A stretch of DNA of 21,620 nucleotides, from NCBI GenBank assembly GCA_043814315.1, contig JBDRKE010000032.1, forward strand, positions 1 to 21,620, read 5' to 3'. The stretch is from JBDRKE01 sp043814315. Lineage in GTDB: Bacteria > Omnitrophota > Gorgyraeia > Gygaellales > Profunditerraquicolaceae. Below, one piece after another: positions 15,189 to 21,620 of this stretch. The notes below the pieces were generated by a model. The model made no database searches and had not been told where the DNA came from. It worked only from the letters and a program-made list of their open reading frames with translations. Position numbers and translations under genes: made by a program. How positions within the stretch are numbered: the stretch's first letter is position 1; each line of letters starts with the position of its first letter.

Positions 15189-16185
15189 TGGTAGTATAAA
15201 TACAGACCCGATTGCGTCCGAGCTCTTTTGCCTGATACAACGCCTCGTCTGCCTTTTCAATAAGCGCCTCGGCGTTCTTGGCATCATAAGGAAAAGTAGA
15301 CAGGCCTATACTCACCGTAACCCTTAGTTCTTCGTCATAAACACGGAAGGGCTTGGATTCTATAGCGTGCCGGATGCGCTCGCAGGCATAGCGGCCCTGC
15401 TCCTTATCTGTTTCCGTTAAAACAACGGACAGCTCTTCTCCCCCATAACGGCCCATAAAATCTATCTCCCGTATATTCTCTTTAAAAACTTTAGCGATTT
15501 CCTTCAAAACGGCATCCCCCACGAGATGGCCGAAACGGTCATTGATTTCTTTAAAATGGTCGATGTCGGCCATGGCAAAAGAAAACTTGAGTTTAAATTT
15601 CTGGCAACGGCTGGCTTCCTCCTGAAACCTTTCGAGAAAATATCTGCGGTTAAAAGTTTGCGTCAGGCTGTCAATAACGGCAAGCTTCTGGACCTTCTTG
15701 AATAAAAAGGCGCCCCAGATCCCTGAGATAAATTGCTGGGCTAAGATTTTGAATTTTTCCTTGTCTTTTTCCTGAATTCCCTTGGCTACCAGATATCCCA
15801 TAGGCTCATTTTCATTTTCCGTTATTAAGGGAATGACCGTTTGATCCAAAGGCATCCCCACGTCGGAATCAACCCTAAGAAAACGGCAATCGTCTATCTT
15901 GAAGAAGGCCTTGACGCGTTCTTTAAAAAGATTAAAAATCCGGTCTTCATCCAGGATTTTACGCATGTCCTTGGTGATATCATAAAGGGCTATAGTTTCT
16001 TCAACGGATTTTTCCAGGCCCGCGTTATCCTTTTTTAATCTTGCATTTTCTTGCGCGGCCTTCTCATACTCCTTTTTTAAACGGTCGTGATCGATTTCTT
16101 TTTTTATAAGCCCCCTTCTCGTTCCTTTTTTCAAAGACGTAAGAAAAAACAAGGTTATCATAACCAGCAGTGCTAGATACAGCAT
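15184..16185 (-). CDS. Membrane-anchored diguanylate cyclase with GGEEL active site and I-site
   Basis: 333 residues. One N-terminal membrane helix (LYLALLVMITLFFLTSL), a charged coiled coil at about 25-65, a GAF-like sensor region at about 70-165, then a GGDEF domain from about 168. Within it are DSLTQTFNRRYF, the metal-binding MADIDHFKEINDRFGH, the active-site motif GGEEL (248-252) and ADEALYQAKELGRN. The RxxD inhibition site (R239-D242) lies exactly five residues before the active site, so product feedback by c-di-GMP is expected. GGEEL differs from GGEEF only at the last position and is usually active. Its start overlaps the upstream GGDEF gene by 13 bases. Its stop codon is part of the outer stem of the 14940-15188 element. 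Confidence 0.9.
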   Translation of the reverse strand: MLYLALLVMITLFFLTSLKKGTRRGLIKKEIDHDRLKKEYEKAAQENARLKKDNAGLEKSVEETIALYDITKDMRKILDEDRIFNLFKERVKAFFKIDDCRFLRVDSDVGMPLDQTVIPLITENENEPMGYLVAKGIQEKDKEKFKILAQQFISGIWGAFLFKKVQKLAVIDSLTQTFNRRYFLERFQEEASRCQKFKLKFSFAMADIDHFKEINDRFGHLVGDAVLKEIAKVFKENIREIDFMGRYGGEELSVVLTETDKEQGRYACERIRHAIESKPFRVYDEELRVTVSIGLSTFPYDAKNAEALIEKADEALYQAKELGRNRVCIYTTK

Positions 16186-17468
16186 ATCTGATTTCTTCCT
16201 TTTTGCTTGGCTCGGTACAGGGCCTTATCGGCCTTACGGATCAGGCCCTCCTCGTCAGCGGCATCCGATGGAAAACCGCAGATGCCAATTGATACCGTAA
16301 CGCGAGTTTCCTGCCTTCGCAGAATTATTCTTTCATCTTCGATCCTGAGGCGCAGGTTTTGTGCTAAGCGACGCGCCTCTTTCTTATCGGTATGAGGAAG
16401 AAGCACGCTGAATTCTTCTCCGCCAAAACGGCTCACAACGGCATTGGCATCTTTCAAAACAGCACCCATGACTTGAGCTAGTTTTTTCAATACGATATCT
16501 CCTGCCGTGTGGCCGAATCGGTCATTGTAATTTTTGAAGAAATCAATATCGAGCATTAACAGAAAGAGCTCGGCATTCTGACGCAAGGCTCTTTGGCATT
16601 CATCCTTTAGTCGTTCTAAGAAGAACCCTTTTGTATAAAGCGAGGTGAGCGTATCGTGGTTGGCTAAATTGCGGGTTTTCTGAAAGAGCTCGCTGTTCTC
16701 TAACGCCACAGCCCCCAAATCACAGACGGTAACAAGAAACCTTAAGTCGTCCTGAGTAAAAAAGCGCTCTTGCACATGATCCAGCCTTAAGGTGCCTAAA
16801 ACTCTGTGTTCGCTCATGAGGGGTGAACTGATCAAAGACGAAATAGGCCTGTTTTCTGTAAGGTTTAATTTCTCCAAATCAAAACGGAAATCCTTCCCAA
16901 CATCCTCAATAAGCAAGGGCTTTAGATGCCTGAGAACCCAGTAATCAAACGGGTCCCCCTCCTTGGCACGGAGGATGAGGCCCTTGTCTTCCTTCTTTGT
17001 CTTAAAAATCTGCAGATTCAATTGCTTATCTATGAAATAAAGAATGCAGACGCCCTGATGCCGGCCGATATGGGAAAAAGCTATGGTCGTCAGATTCTCT
17101 GCGACTGAATCCAGATTCAGATTACGGTTAAGCTTTTCAATGGCGTCCTTAAGGTTGTCGTAACGGGCAATCTTGATCTTTAGGCCTGCATTATTCTGAA
17201 GCTCACCCGACAACTCATCCTTTAGAATATTCAATCTTTCCTGCAGATCCTGTATTTTATATTCCAGGCTATATTTCTTGGCGTAATAGACCTTAAGCAG
17301 GAAAAGAGCGCAAAAGATATTCACAAGGTAAAATAGGCATAGCGCCAGATACGAATTCCTGTCTTGGGATTTGGCAAAATAGATAGGCAGAAAGAAAAAT
17401 AAAAGTAAAGATAGGACGGCGGATGCGGCAAACTTTAGGGGAAAGAGAGTCCTTGTTTTTTTAAGCAT
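16173..17468 (-). CDS. Membrane GAF-GGDEF protein, probable diguanylate cyclase without I-site
   Basis: 431 residues. Two N-terminal membrane helices (about 12-32 and 40-62), a coiled coil (65-115), a GAF domain (about 118-262, with ENRPISSLISSPLMSEHRVLGTLRLD), and a C-terminal GGDEF domain from about 268. It keeps LTSLYTKGFFLERL, MLDIDFFKNYNDRFGH and an intact GGEEF (349-353), so it should make c-di-GMP in the cytoplasm. The RxxD inhibition site is absent (the equivalent residues are DANA), unlike its neighbour. The two genes differ in the number of membrane helices and the length of the sensor region, so they are not a recent tandem copy. It lies 36 bases after the ABC ATPase gene with only a weak AAGGG site. 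Confidence 0.9.
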   Translation of the reverse strand: MLKKTRTLFPLKFAASAVLSLLLFFFLPIYFAKSQDRNSYLALCLFYLVNIFCALFLLKVYYAKKYSLEYKIQDLQERLNILKDELSGELQNNAGLKIKIARYDNLKDAIEKLNRNLNLDSVAENLTTIAFSHIGRHQGVCILYFIDKQLNLQIFKTKKEDKGLILRAKEGDPFDYWVLRHLKPLLIEDVGKDFRFDLEKLNLTENRPISSLISSPLMSEHRVLGTLRLDHVQERFFTQDDLRFLVTVCDLGAVALENSELFQKTRNLANHDTLTSLYTKGFFLERLKDECQRALRQNAELFLLMLDIDFFKNYNDRFGHTAGDIVLKKLAQVMGAVLKDANAVVSRFGGEEFSVLLPHTDKKEARRLAQNLRLRIEDERIILRRQETRVTVSIGICGFPSDAADEEGLIRKADKALYRAKQKGRNQICCI

Positions 17469-17504
17469 ACGGACTTCATCCCTTAAAAATGAGGCGGGAA
17501 AGAT

Positions 17505-18608
17505 TTATACGATAGTTTCTTCGGTATCTTTATCAAAAAAGTGCACCTTGCTCATGTCAAAGACCACATCCATATCCTGGTTGATCTTGGGACGGTCGTG
17601 TGCACCCACCCGCGCAATAAACGTATGTTTGCCGGTATTAAGATACAGATAAACCTCTGAACCCATCGGTTCGAACACTTCGCAGTTCACCCGCACGATA
17701 TTCTCCGGCGGGGCCTCTGAAACGAATAACTTATCATAGATGTCCTCGGAGCGAATGCCGAAGACGACTTCTTTGCCGACGTAAGAAAGCATTTTAGGAA
17801 CCATTTCCTCAACAAGCTTAACCTGGATTTTACCTTCGCTAAAGTAGATTTTGCTGTTTTTCTTGATAAGGGTGCCCTGCATAAAATTCATGGGAGGGGA
17901 ACCAATAAAACCGGCAACGAATTTATTGCTGGGCTTATCGTAGACCGTAATGGGTTCTGCCACTTGCTGCAGGATTCCGTCCTTCATGACGGCGATTCTA
18001 TCCCCCATGGTCATAGCCTCGACCTGGTCGTGCGTCACATAGATAATGGTCGTCTGCAGCCTGATGTGCAACTTGTGTATTTCCGTGCGCATCTGGACGC
18101 GCATCTTGGCATCCAGATTGCTCAAGGGTTCATCAAACAAGAAAACCATGGGTTTTCTGACAATAGCCCTTCCTACGGCGACGCGCTGTCGCTCGCCGCC
18201 GGAAAGATCACGGGGCTTACGGTTCAAAAGGCGCTTGATCCCCAAAATCTCAGCGGCCTCATTAACGCGCTGGACGATTTCGTTTTTGGGCATACGCCTT
18301 AACTTCAAGCCAAAGGCCATATTTTCAAAAACCGTCATGTGGGGATACAAGGCATAATTTTGAAACACCATGGCGATGTTCCTGTCTTTTGCCGGAACGT
18401 CGTTTACAAGCTGGTTGCCAATGTAAATGTTCCCTTCGCTTATATCTTCCAGGCCGGCAATCATCCTTAAAGTAGTGGATTTTCCGCAACCCGAAGGCCC
18501 CACCAGCACCATGAACTCTTTATTTTCAATACCTAGATTAACCCTGTCAACCGCTTTGACATTACCCGCAAAAATCTTGGAAACATTTCTAAGGCTAACC
18601 TGTGCCAT
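17505..18608 (-). CDS. Sugar ABC transporter ATPase, MsmX/UgpC/MalK type
   Basis: 367 residues from ATG at 18608, which has a GAGGAG site; an upstream start at 18647 would read into the leader. Walker A GPSGCGKST (37-45), Q-loop Q83, signature LSGGERQR (135-142), Walker B VFLFDE (155-160), switch H193. After about 240 come the regulatory OB/TOBE-type domains typical of carbohydrate importers (GIRSEDIYD). It hydrolyses ATP on the inner side of the membrane to drive uptake of sugars or glycerol-phosphate-type substrates. No permease or binding-protein gene is nearby, so it may be a shared, promiscuous ATPase like MsmX. It has its own promoter within the end of accD and a leader of about 160 bases. 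Confidence 0.92.
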   Translation of the reverse strand: MAQVSLRNVSKIFAGNVKAVDRVNLGIENKEFMVLVGPSGCGKSTTLRMIAGLEDISEGNIYIGNQLVNDVPAKDRNIAMVFQNYALYPHMTVFENMAFGLKLRRMPKNEIVQRVNEAAEILGIKRLLNRKPRDLSGGERQRVAVGRAIVRKPMVFLFDEPLSNLDAKMRVQMRTEIHKLHIRLQTTIIYVTHDQVEAMTMGDRIAVMKDGILQQVAEPITVYDKPSNKFVAGFIGSPPMNFMQGTLIKKNSKIYFSEGKIQVKLVEEMVPKMLSYVGKEVVFGIRSEDIYDKLFVSEAPPENIVRVNCEVFEPMGSEVYLYLNTGKHTFIARVGAHDRPKINQDMDVVFDMSKVHFFDKDTEETIV

Positions 18609-18630
18609 ATTCTCCTCACTCCGTTCGTCG

Positions 18631-18770
18631 AAAAATCCAAATCTCAAATACTACCAATACTACCAAACAAATCTCTGCCTACCAGCAGGCAAGCCCATCT
18701 CAAAATCACAAACAAAACATTTGGATTTGGGGTTTATTTTGGATTTTGGATTTTGACATTTGAAATTTAA
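18631..18770. repeat. GGATTT-type repeats and hairpin in the ABC ATPase leader
   Basis: 18720-18750 holds TTTGGAT, TTGGGGT and two TTTTGGA units. Opposite-sense copies (AATCCAA, ATCTCAA) are at 18634-18648. Between them lie a tandem ACTACCAAT/ACTACCAAA and a 5-bp hairpin TGCCT-6-AGGCA (18676-18691). All of it is in the 5' untranslated leader of the ATPase gene. Confidence 0.55.
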
Positions 18771-18773
18771 AAT

Positions 18774-18802
18774 ATTATATATGTATTATGCGAGATAGTC
18801 AA
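18774..18802 (-). promoter_or_regulatory. Strong promoter of the ABC ATPase gene, inside the accD end
   Basis: On the minus strand TTGACT (18797-18802), 17-base spacer and a perfect TATAAT (18774-18779). The -35 box codes for the last Leu-Asp residues of AccD. The expected start is near 18767. Confidence 0.75.
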
Positions 18803-19625
18803 GCAATTGACTCAATGTCGTTTTTAGTTCTTTGCGCCGGACAATCATGTCGATCAATCCGTGTTCTAAAAGAAATTCCGAACGCTGAAATCCCGGCGGC
18901 AACTTTTGTCTGATCGTCTGCTCAATGACGCGAGGGCCCGTAAAACCAATCAGGGCCTTGGGCTCGGCTATAATCACATCCCCTATGCCGGCAAAAGAAG
19001 CCATAACTCCGGCCATGGTAGGATTGGTAAGCACCGAGATATAAGGCAACTTTGCCCGTTTATGATAGGCCAATGCCGCACAAGTCTTAGACATCTGCAT
19101 AAGACTGTACATACCCTCATACATACGCGCGCCACCGCCTGAGCCGGAAACAATGACTAGCGGCAGCTTGCTTCTGGTAGCCGTTTCAATAGAGCGGGTT
19201 ATCTTTTCCCCTACCACAGAACCCATGGAGCCCATAATAAAACGGGAATCCGTCACCGCCAAGATAACTTTTTTATTTTCTAATATCCCTTCGCCGGAAA
19301 CTACCGCTTCTTTAAGGCCGGTAGAACTCTGATCGCTGGCTAATTTTTCTTTATAGGTCTTGGGGCCCTTGAATCCCAAAGGATCCACAGAGGTCATATC
19401 CCTATCCAATTCCAGAAATGTATCTTTATCAATAAGCAATTGGATTCGTTCATAGGCTCCCAGCACAAAATGATGATTGCATTTGGGACAGACCTTCTGG
19501 TTTTCTTCAAGGGTCTTATTGTACAAAGTTTCCGAACACCCTTCGCACTTTGTCCATAGGCCGTCGGGTATCTCCTTCTTCCTTAATCGGACAATGGTGT
19601 ATTTGGGTTTTCCGAAAAGTGCCAT
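18786..19625 (-). CDS. accD: Acetyl-CoA carboxylase carboxyltransferase beta subunit
   Basis: 279 residues. N-terminal zinc ribbon with C27/C30 (CEGC) and C46/C49 (CPKC), then the crotonase-like carboxyltransferase domain: GFKGPKTYKEKL, MGSMGSVVGEKITR, ARMYEGMYSLMQMSKT, ISVLTNPTMAGVMASFAGIGD and AEPKALIGFTGPRVIEQTIRQKLP. With AccA it transfers the carboxyl group from biotin to acetyl-CoA, the first step of fatty acid synthesis. No accA is in the window. The Gly-rich loop reads SGSGGGARM, one Gly longer than the usual SASGGARM. The ATG at 19625 has only a weak GCGAG site, because the leader is the heptamer array at 19638-19707. Confidence 0.95.
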   Translation of the reverse strand: MALFGKPKYTIVRLRKKEIPDGLWTKCEGCSETLYNKTLEENQKVCPKCNHHFVLGAYERIQLLIDKDTFLELDRDMTSVDPLGFKGPKTYKEKLASDQSSTGLKEAVVSGEGILENKKVILAVTDSRFIMGSMGSVVGEKITRSIETATRSKLPLVIVSGSGGGARMYEGMYSLMQMSKTCAALAYHKRAKLPYISVLTNPTMAGVMASFAGIGDVIIAEPKALIGFTGPRVIEQTIRQKLPPGFQRSEFLLEHGLIDMIVRRKELKTTLSQLLDYLA

Positions 19626-19637
19626 TTTTTTCTCGCA

Positions 19638-19707
19638 GTGCGTATTGCGTATGTCGTATTGCGTAGTGCGTATTGCGCAATACGCACTACGCTCTACGCT
19701 ATACTCT
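19638..19707. repeat. Ten-unit heptamer array with a 32-bp perfect palindrome
   Basis: Ten 7-base units without a gap: GTGCGTA, TTGCGTA, TGTCGTA, TTGCGTA, GTGCGTA, TTGCGCA, ATACGCA, CTACGCT, CTACGCT, ATACTCT. The units switch sense at the centre, which makes 19661-19692 a perfect palindrome with arm GCGTAGTGCGTATTGC. It fills the gap between the DUF1015 gene and accD. In the minus-strand RNA it would form a strong hairpin just before accD, without a U-run after it. Confidence 0.85.
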
Positions 19708-19709
19708 TT

Positions 19710-20996
19710 TTAATCAAACTTGTGCATGACCAACCCCGATAAGACCTTTGGGTAAAAGTAGGTGGTTTTGCTAGGCATCCTTTCCGCGTTAAGCGCCACA
19801 GATATGATCTCCGAAATCTTGGCCGGATTAAGAATAAAGGCAATGTGCATATTGCTCCGGTCCACCTTATCGATAAACTCATCGGCATAAGGACTGTAAA
19901 CGATATTTCTTTTATCTTCTATATCGAGTTTCAAAATGTTCTTCAGGATCAGATTATTTAAAATAGAGACATCCAGCGACCTGTATTCCTTTGACTTGCC
20001 GTTCATCATTTTATCTAGAATCCTGATATTTTTCAGACGCAAGAGATGAAATTTTGAATCCTTATACATTCCCAGGACATGCTCTGTCCGCCCCCCCTTT
20101 TCCATGAGGAAGAAGAACTGTGCCTTATCCCTGCTGACTTTTTCCTCCACATAAAAATAATCCTTCAGTTTCATTATAAAACTTTTATAATCAAACTTGG
20201 CTTTTGTCTTTACCAGGCGGTGCACGGGCAGGACGCAAAGGTCGTGAGAAGGGGCGTTCGTAAAGTAGGCCAGGACATAGTTAAAACTCTCCTGACCCGT
20301 AAAAGCCTCCCCCAGCTTCTTCTTCATAAGGTCTCTGTAGGTAGCGGCCACTTCATAGCGATGATGGCCATCGGCGATAAAAATATTTTCTTTTTGCATG
20401 CCGGCCTGCATGTATGCCAGGACTTCCGGCGCATCTATCCGCCAGAGCTTATGCGTGACTTTTTCTTTATCTGTGATTTCCATGAGGAGAGACTTCTCCT
20501 GGATATGATGCTGGTAGGTGCGTTGCACGATCCGTTTATTATCGGGAAAAATCAAAAAAATGGGGCTTAAATTGGCCTTCACCTTCTTGATGAGCCTAAG
20601 CCTGTCCTCCTTAGGCTCAAGCCGCGTGTGCTCATGACTGTAAATCGAAGGCTTCTTATCCCCCAGATGCAAAAGAGAAATAAACCCCAGCCGCTCTCTT
20701 TTAACTCCCCTGAGGCTATACTGCTGACTATAGAAATAGATGCAGGGCTCTTCATCCTTTATCAAGATTCTATCTTTCAGCCAATCCTTAAGATAATTCT
20801 TCGCCCGTTTGTATTTATCCTCACCCGGAACCTTCTTGCCTAACTCAAGGTGGATAAAGTTGTAAGGGCTTGAGTCATGATAATAATTTGAATCAACTGG
20901 AGAAATAATGTCATAAGGGGGGCAGGCAACCCTGGAAAGGTCCCTGATTTTCTCCTGATTGTACATCAGTGCTCTAAAAGGTTTTATTTGAGGCAT
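19710..20996 (-). CDS. DUF1015 (COG4198) protein
   Basis: I choose the ATG at 20996 (MPQIKPFRAL, 428 residues). It has AGGAAG 7 bases upstream and matches the usual start of the family, where 'P..af...r' is followed by CPPYDIIS (25-32). An upstream start at 21053 is less likely. Other family motifs: HEHTRLEPKEDRLRL (121-135), IADGHHRYEVAATYRD (207-222) and a conserved GxK-type C-terminal segment. The ADGHHRYE block, with two His and a Glu, looks like a metal or catalytic site, but the family has no proven function. The start overlaps the end of the VanZ-like gene by 13 bases, so translation is probably coupled. Confidence 0.85.
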   Translation of the reverse strand: MPQIKPFRALMYNQEKIRDLSRVACPPYDIISPVDSNYYHDSSPYNFIHLELGKKVPGEDKYKRAKNYLKDWLKDRILIKDEEPCIYFYSQQYSLRGVKRERLGFISLLHLGDKKPSIYSHEHTRLEPKEDRLRLIKKVKANLSPIFLIFPDNKRIVQRTYQHHIQEKSLLMEITDKEKVTHKLWRIDAPEVLAYMQAGMQKENIFIADGHHRYEVAATYRDLMKKKLGEAFTGQESFNYVLAYFTNAPSHDLCVLPVHRLVKTKAKFDYKSFIMKLKDYFYVEEKVSRDKAQFFFLMEKGGRTEHVLGMYKDSKFHLLRLKNIRILDKMMNGKSKEYRSLDVSILNNLILKNILKLDIEDKRNIVYSPYADEFIDKVDRSNMHIAFILNPAKISEIISVALNAERMPSKTTYFYPKVLSGLVMHKFD

Positions 20997-21388
20997 ATTT
21001 TTCTTCCTGGCTGGAACAGTTGACGGAAAGCAAACAGGGCGCTTCCCATGCAACCGGCCAAGCTGTCAATGAATAGATCAAAAACAGAAACCGTCCTTAA
21101 GGGGACAAAGGCCTGGTGCCATTCATCCGTTAGGCCATAAATTATACCAAATATTGTCGTCAATAGTATAATTTTTATACGCGGGATACCCAAAAAAGTA
21201 TTTTTTAAAGCGCGGCTAAAAAGATATCCAAGAAGAAAATATATCAAAAAATGATAGAGTATATCTTCATAACGGAATAAAGAGGGAATGTCGCTGCCCG
21301 GAAGGCTTGAGGCATAAAATATAACCCCCATGCAGATGAAAACAGGAAGCCATAATTTTGTGACTTTGAATTTACCGTTGGCAGCCAT
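20984..21388 (-). CDS. VanZ-like membrane protein
   Basis: 134 residues from ATG at 21388, with AAGGA five bases before it. Four membrane helices, near residues 10-28, 44-62, 72-92 and 105-122. The VanZ signature is clear: an FYASSLPGSDIP segment, HFLIYFLLGYLF, and DEWHQAFVPLRTVSVFDLFIDSLAG with the conserved D-E-x-H-Q and R..S..D. VanZ gives low-level teicoplanin resistance in enterococci, but most members of the family are of unknown, non-resistance function. No other glycopeptide-resistance gene is near, so a resistance role should not be assumed. It overlaps the FmdB-like gene by 17 bases. Confidence 0.85.
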   Translation of the reverse strand: MAANGKFKVTKLWLPVFICMGVIFYASSLPGSDIPSLFRYEDILYHFLIYFLLGYLFSRALKNTFLGIPRIKIILLTTIFGIIYGLTDEWHQAFVPLRTVSVFDLFIDSLAGCMGSALFAFRQLFQPGRKICLK

Positions 21389-21620
21389 TACATCCTTCTT
21401 GGGCCTTAGGGCAAGAGGCCGGTCCCGAAGGCTTTGGACCTGGAGTTTTTTTGCGATAATCCGTGGCATAGAAACCTGAACCCTTAAAGATTATCCCCGC
21501 GCCGCTGCCGATGAGCCGCTTGACTTTTAGTTTCCGGCATTTAGGGCACTTGCGTAACGGCTTCTCGCTCATGTTCTGAAACAATTCAAAAGCATGCCCA
21601 CATTGCGTGCATTCGAATTC
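21372..21620 (-). CDS. FmdB-type zinc-ribbon protein (5' end beyond window)
   Basis: 82 residues are visible; the frame stays open to the window edge and begins EFECTQCGHAFE. FmdB family members usually start MPxYEYxC, so only about four residues are missing. Zinc ligands are CTQC and CPKC. Family motifs ELFQNMSE, VKRLIGSGAGIIFKGSGFYATDYR are all present. FmdB proteins are annotated as putative regulators because one was found with a formamidase/amidase operon; the role is unproven. The C-terminus is Pro/Gly-rich and ends in three more Cys (ASCPKAQEGCNGCQR), an addition beyond the common core. First visible gene of the FmdB-VanZ-DUF1015 unit. Confidence 0.88.
   Translation of the reverse strand, partial: EFECTQCGHAFELFQNMSEKPLRKCPKCRKLKVKRLIGSGAGIIFKGSGFYATDYRKKTPGPKPSGPASCPKAQEGCNGCQR

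Noticed and set aside
14864..15287. Two overlapping minus-strand open frames (14864-15187 and 14898-15287) across the gap after the GGDEF gene
   Set aside because: They run through the structured element, are rich in Arg, Ser and Leu with no domain pattern, and lack ribosome sites. The base pairing explains the sequence better than coding does.
18609..18647. Longer start (18647) for the ABC ATPase
   Set aside because: The added residues (MRFGFFDERSEEN) are not part of the family, and the GAGGAG site points to 18608.
20984..21388. Glycopeptide resistance through VanZ
   Set aside because: No vanHAX or regulator genes are present, and most VanZ-family proteins have no link to resistance.

Overview
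The window reads as a chromosomal segment of a diderm (Gram-negative-type) bacterium from a poorly cultured lineage, with moderate base composition. LptD, a lipobox lipoprotein, DnaG and RpoD of ordinary bacterial type, and the general gene mix would fit Candidatus Omnitrophota or a PVC-related group. That placement is inference from gene content; no rRNA or other taxonomic marker is present. Every gene I can support lies on the minus strand, so transcription runs from high to low coordinates.

Layout in the direction of transcription. (a) 21620-19710: an FmdB-type zinc ribbon (5' end cut by the window), a VanZ-like membrane protein and a DUF1015 protein, with overlapping ends. (b) 19625-15184: accD, an orphan MsmX/UgpC-type ABC ATPase with its own strong promoter inside the end of accD, and two membrane-anchored GGDEF proteins. 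(c) 15188-14940: no gene, but an almost fully self-complementary 249-nt element described below. (d) 14847-7389: one probable operon of ROK sugar kinase, short transaldolase, lptD, two nucleotide-sugar dehydrogenases and a UDP-glucuronate decarboxylase. It joins sugar phosphate supply to UDP-sugar synthesis and outer-membrane LPS export. (e) 7286-2468: cvpA-like gene, nif3-like gene, dnaG and rpoD, reminiscent of the macromolecular-synthesis operon, started by a good promoter and closed by a hairpin terminator. (f) 2306-1: small genes for a DUF6132 protein, a DUF456 membrane protein, a 52-aa zinc ribbon, a secreted Cys-rich protein, a lipoprotein and a zinc-ribbon/Smr protein cut by the window. 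Several of these are short and easily missed.

Two things are not explained by ordinary genes. First, 14940-15188 folds by eye into a branched structure with two three-way junctions. Stem after stem is flanked by symmetrical GA/GA mismatches (tandem sheared G-A pairs) if the plus strand is read, which points to a structured RNA, or a single-stranded DNA fold, of the plus strand. Second, at least five gaps between genes carry short arrays with a strict 7-base (once 8-base) period arranged as imperfect inverted repeats. The unit differs from site to site while the period and the dyad layout are kept. One array is translated as the N-terminus and signal peptide of LptD. I cannot run searches, so novelty is unproven for both.
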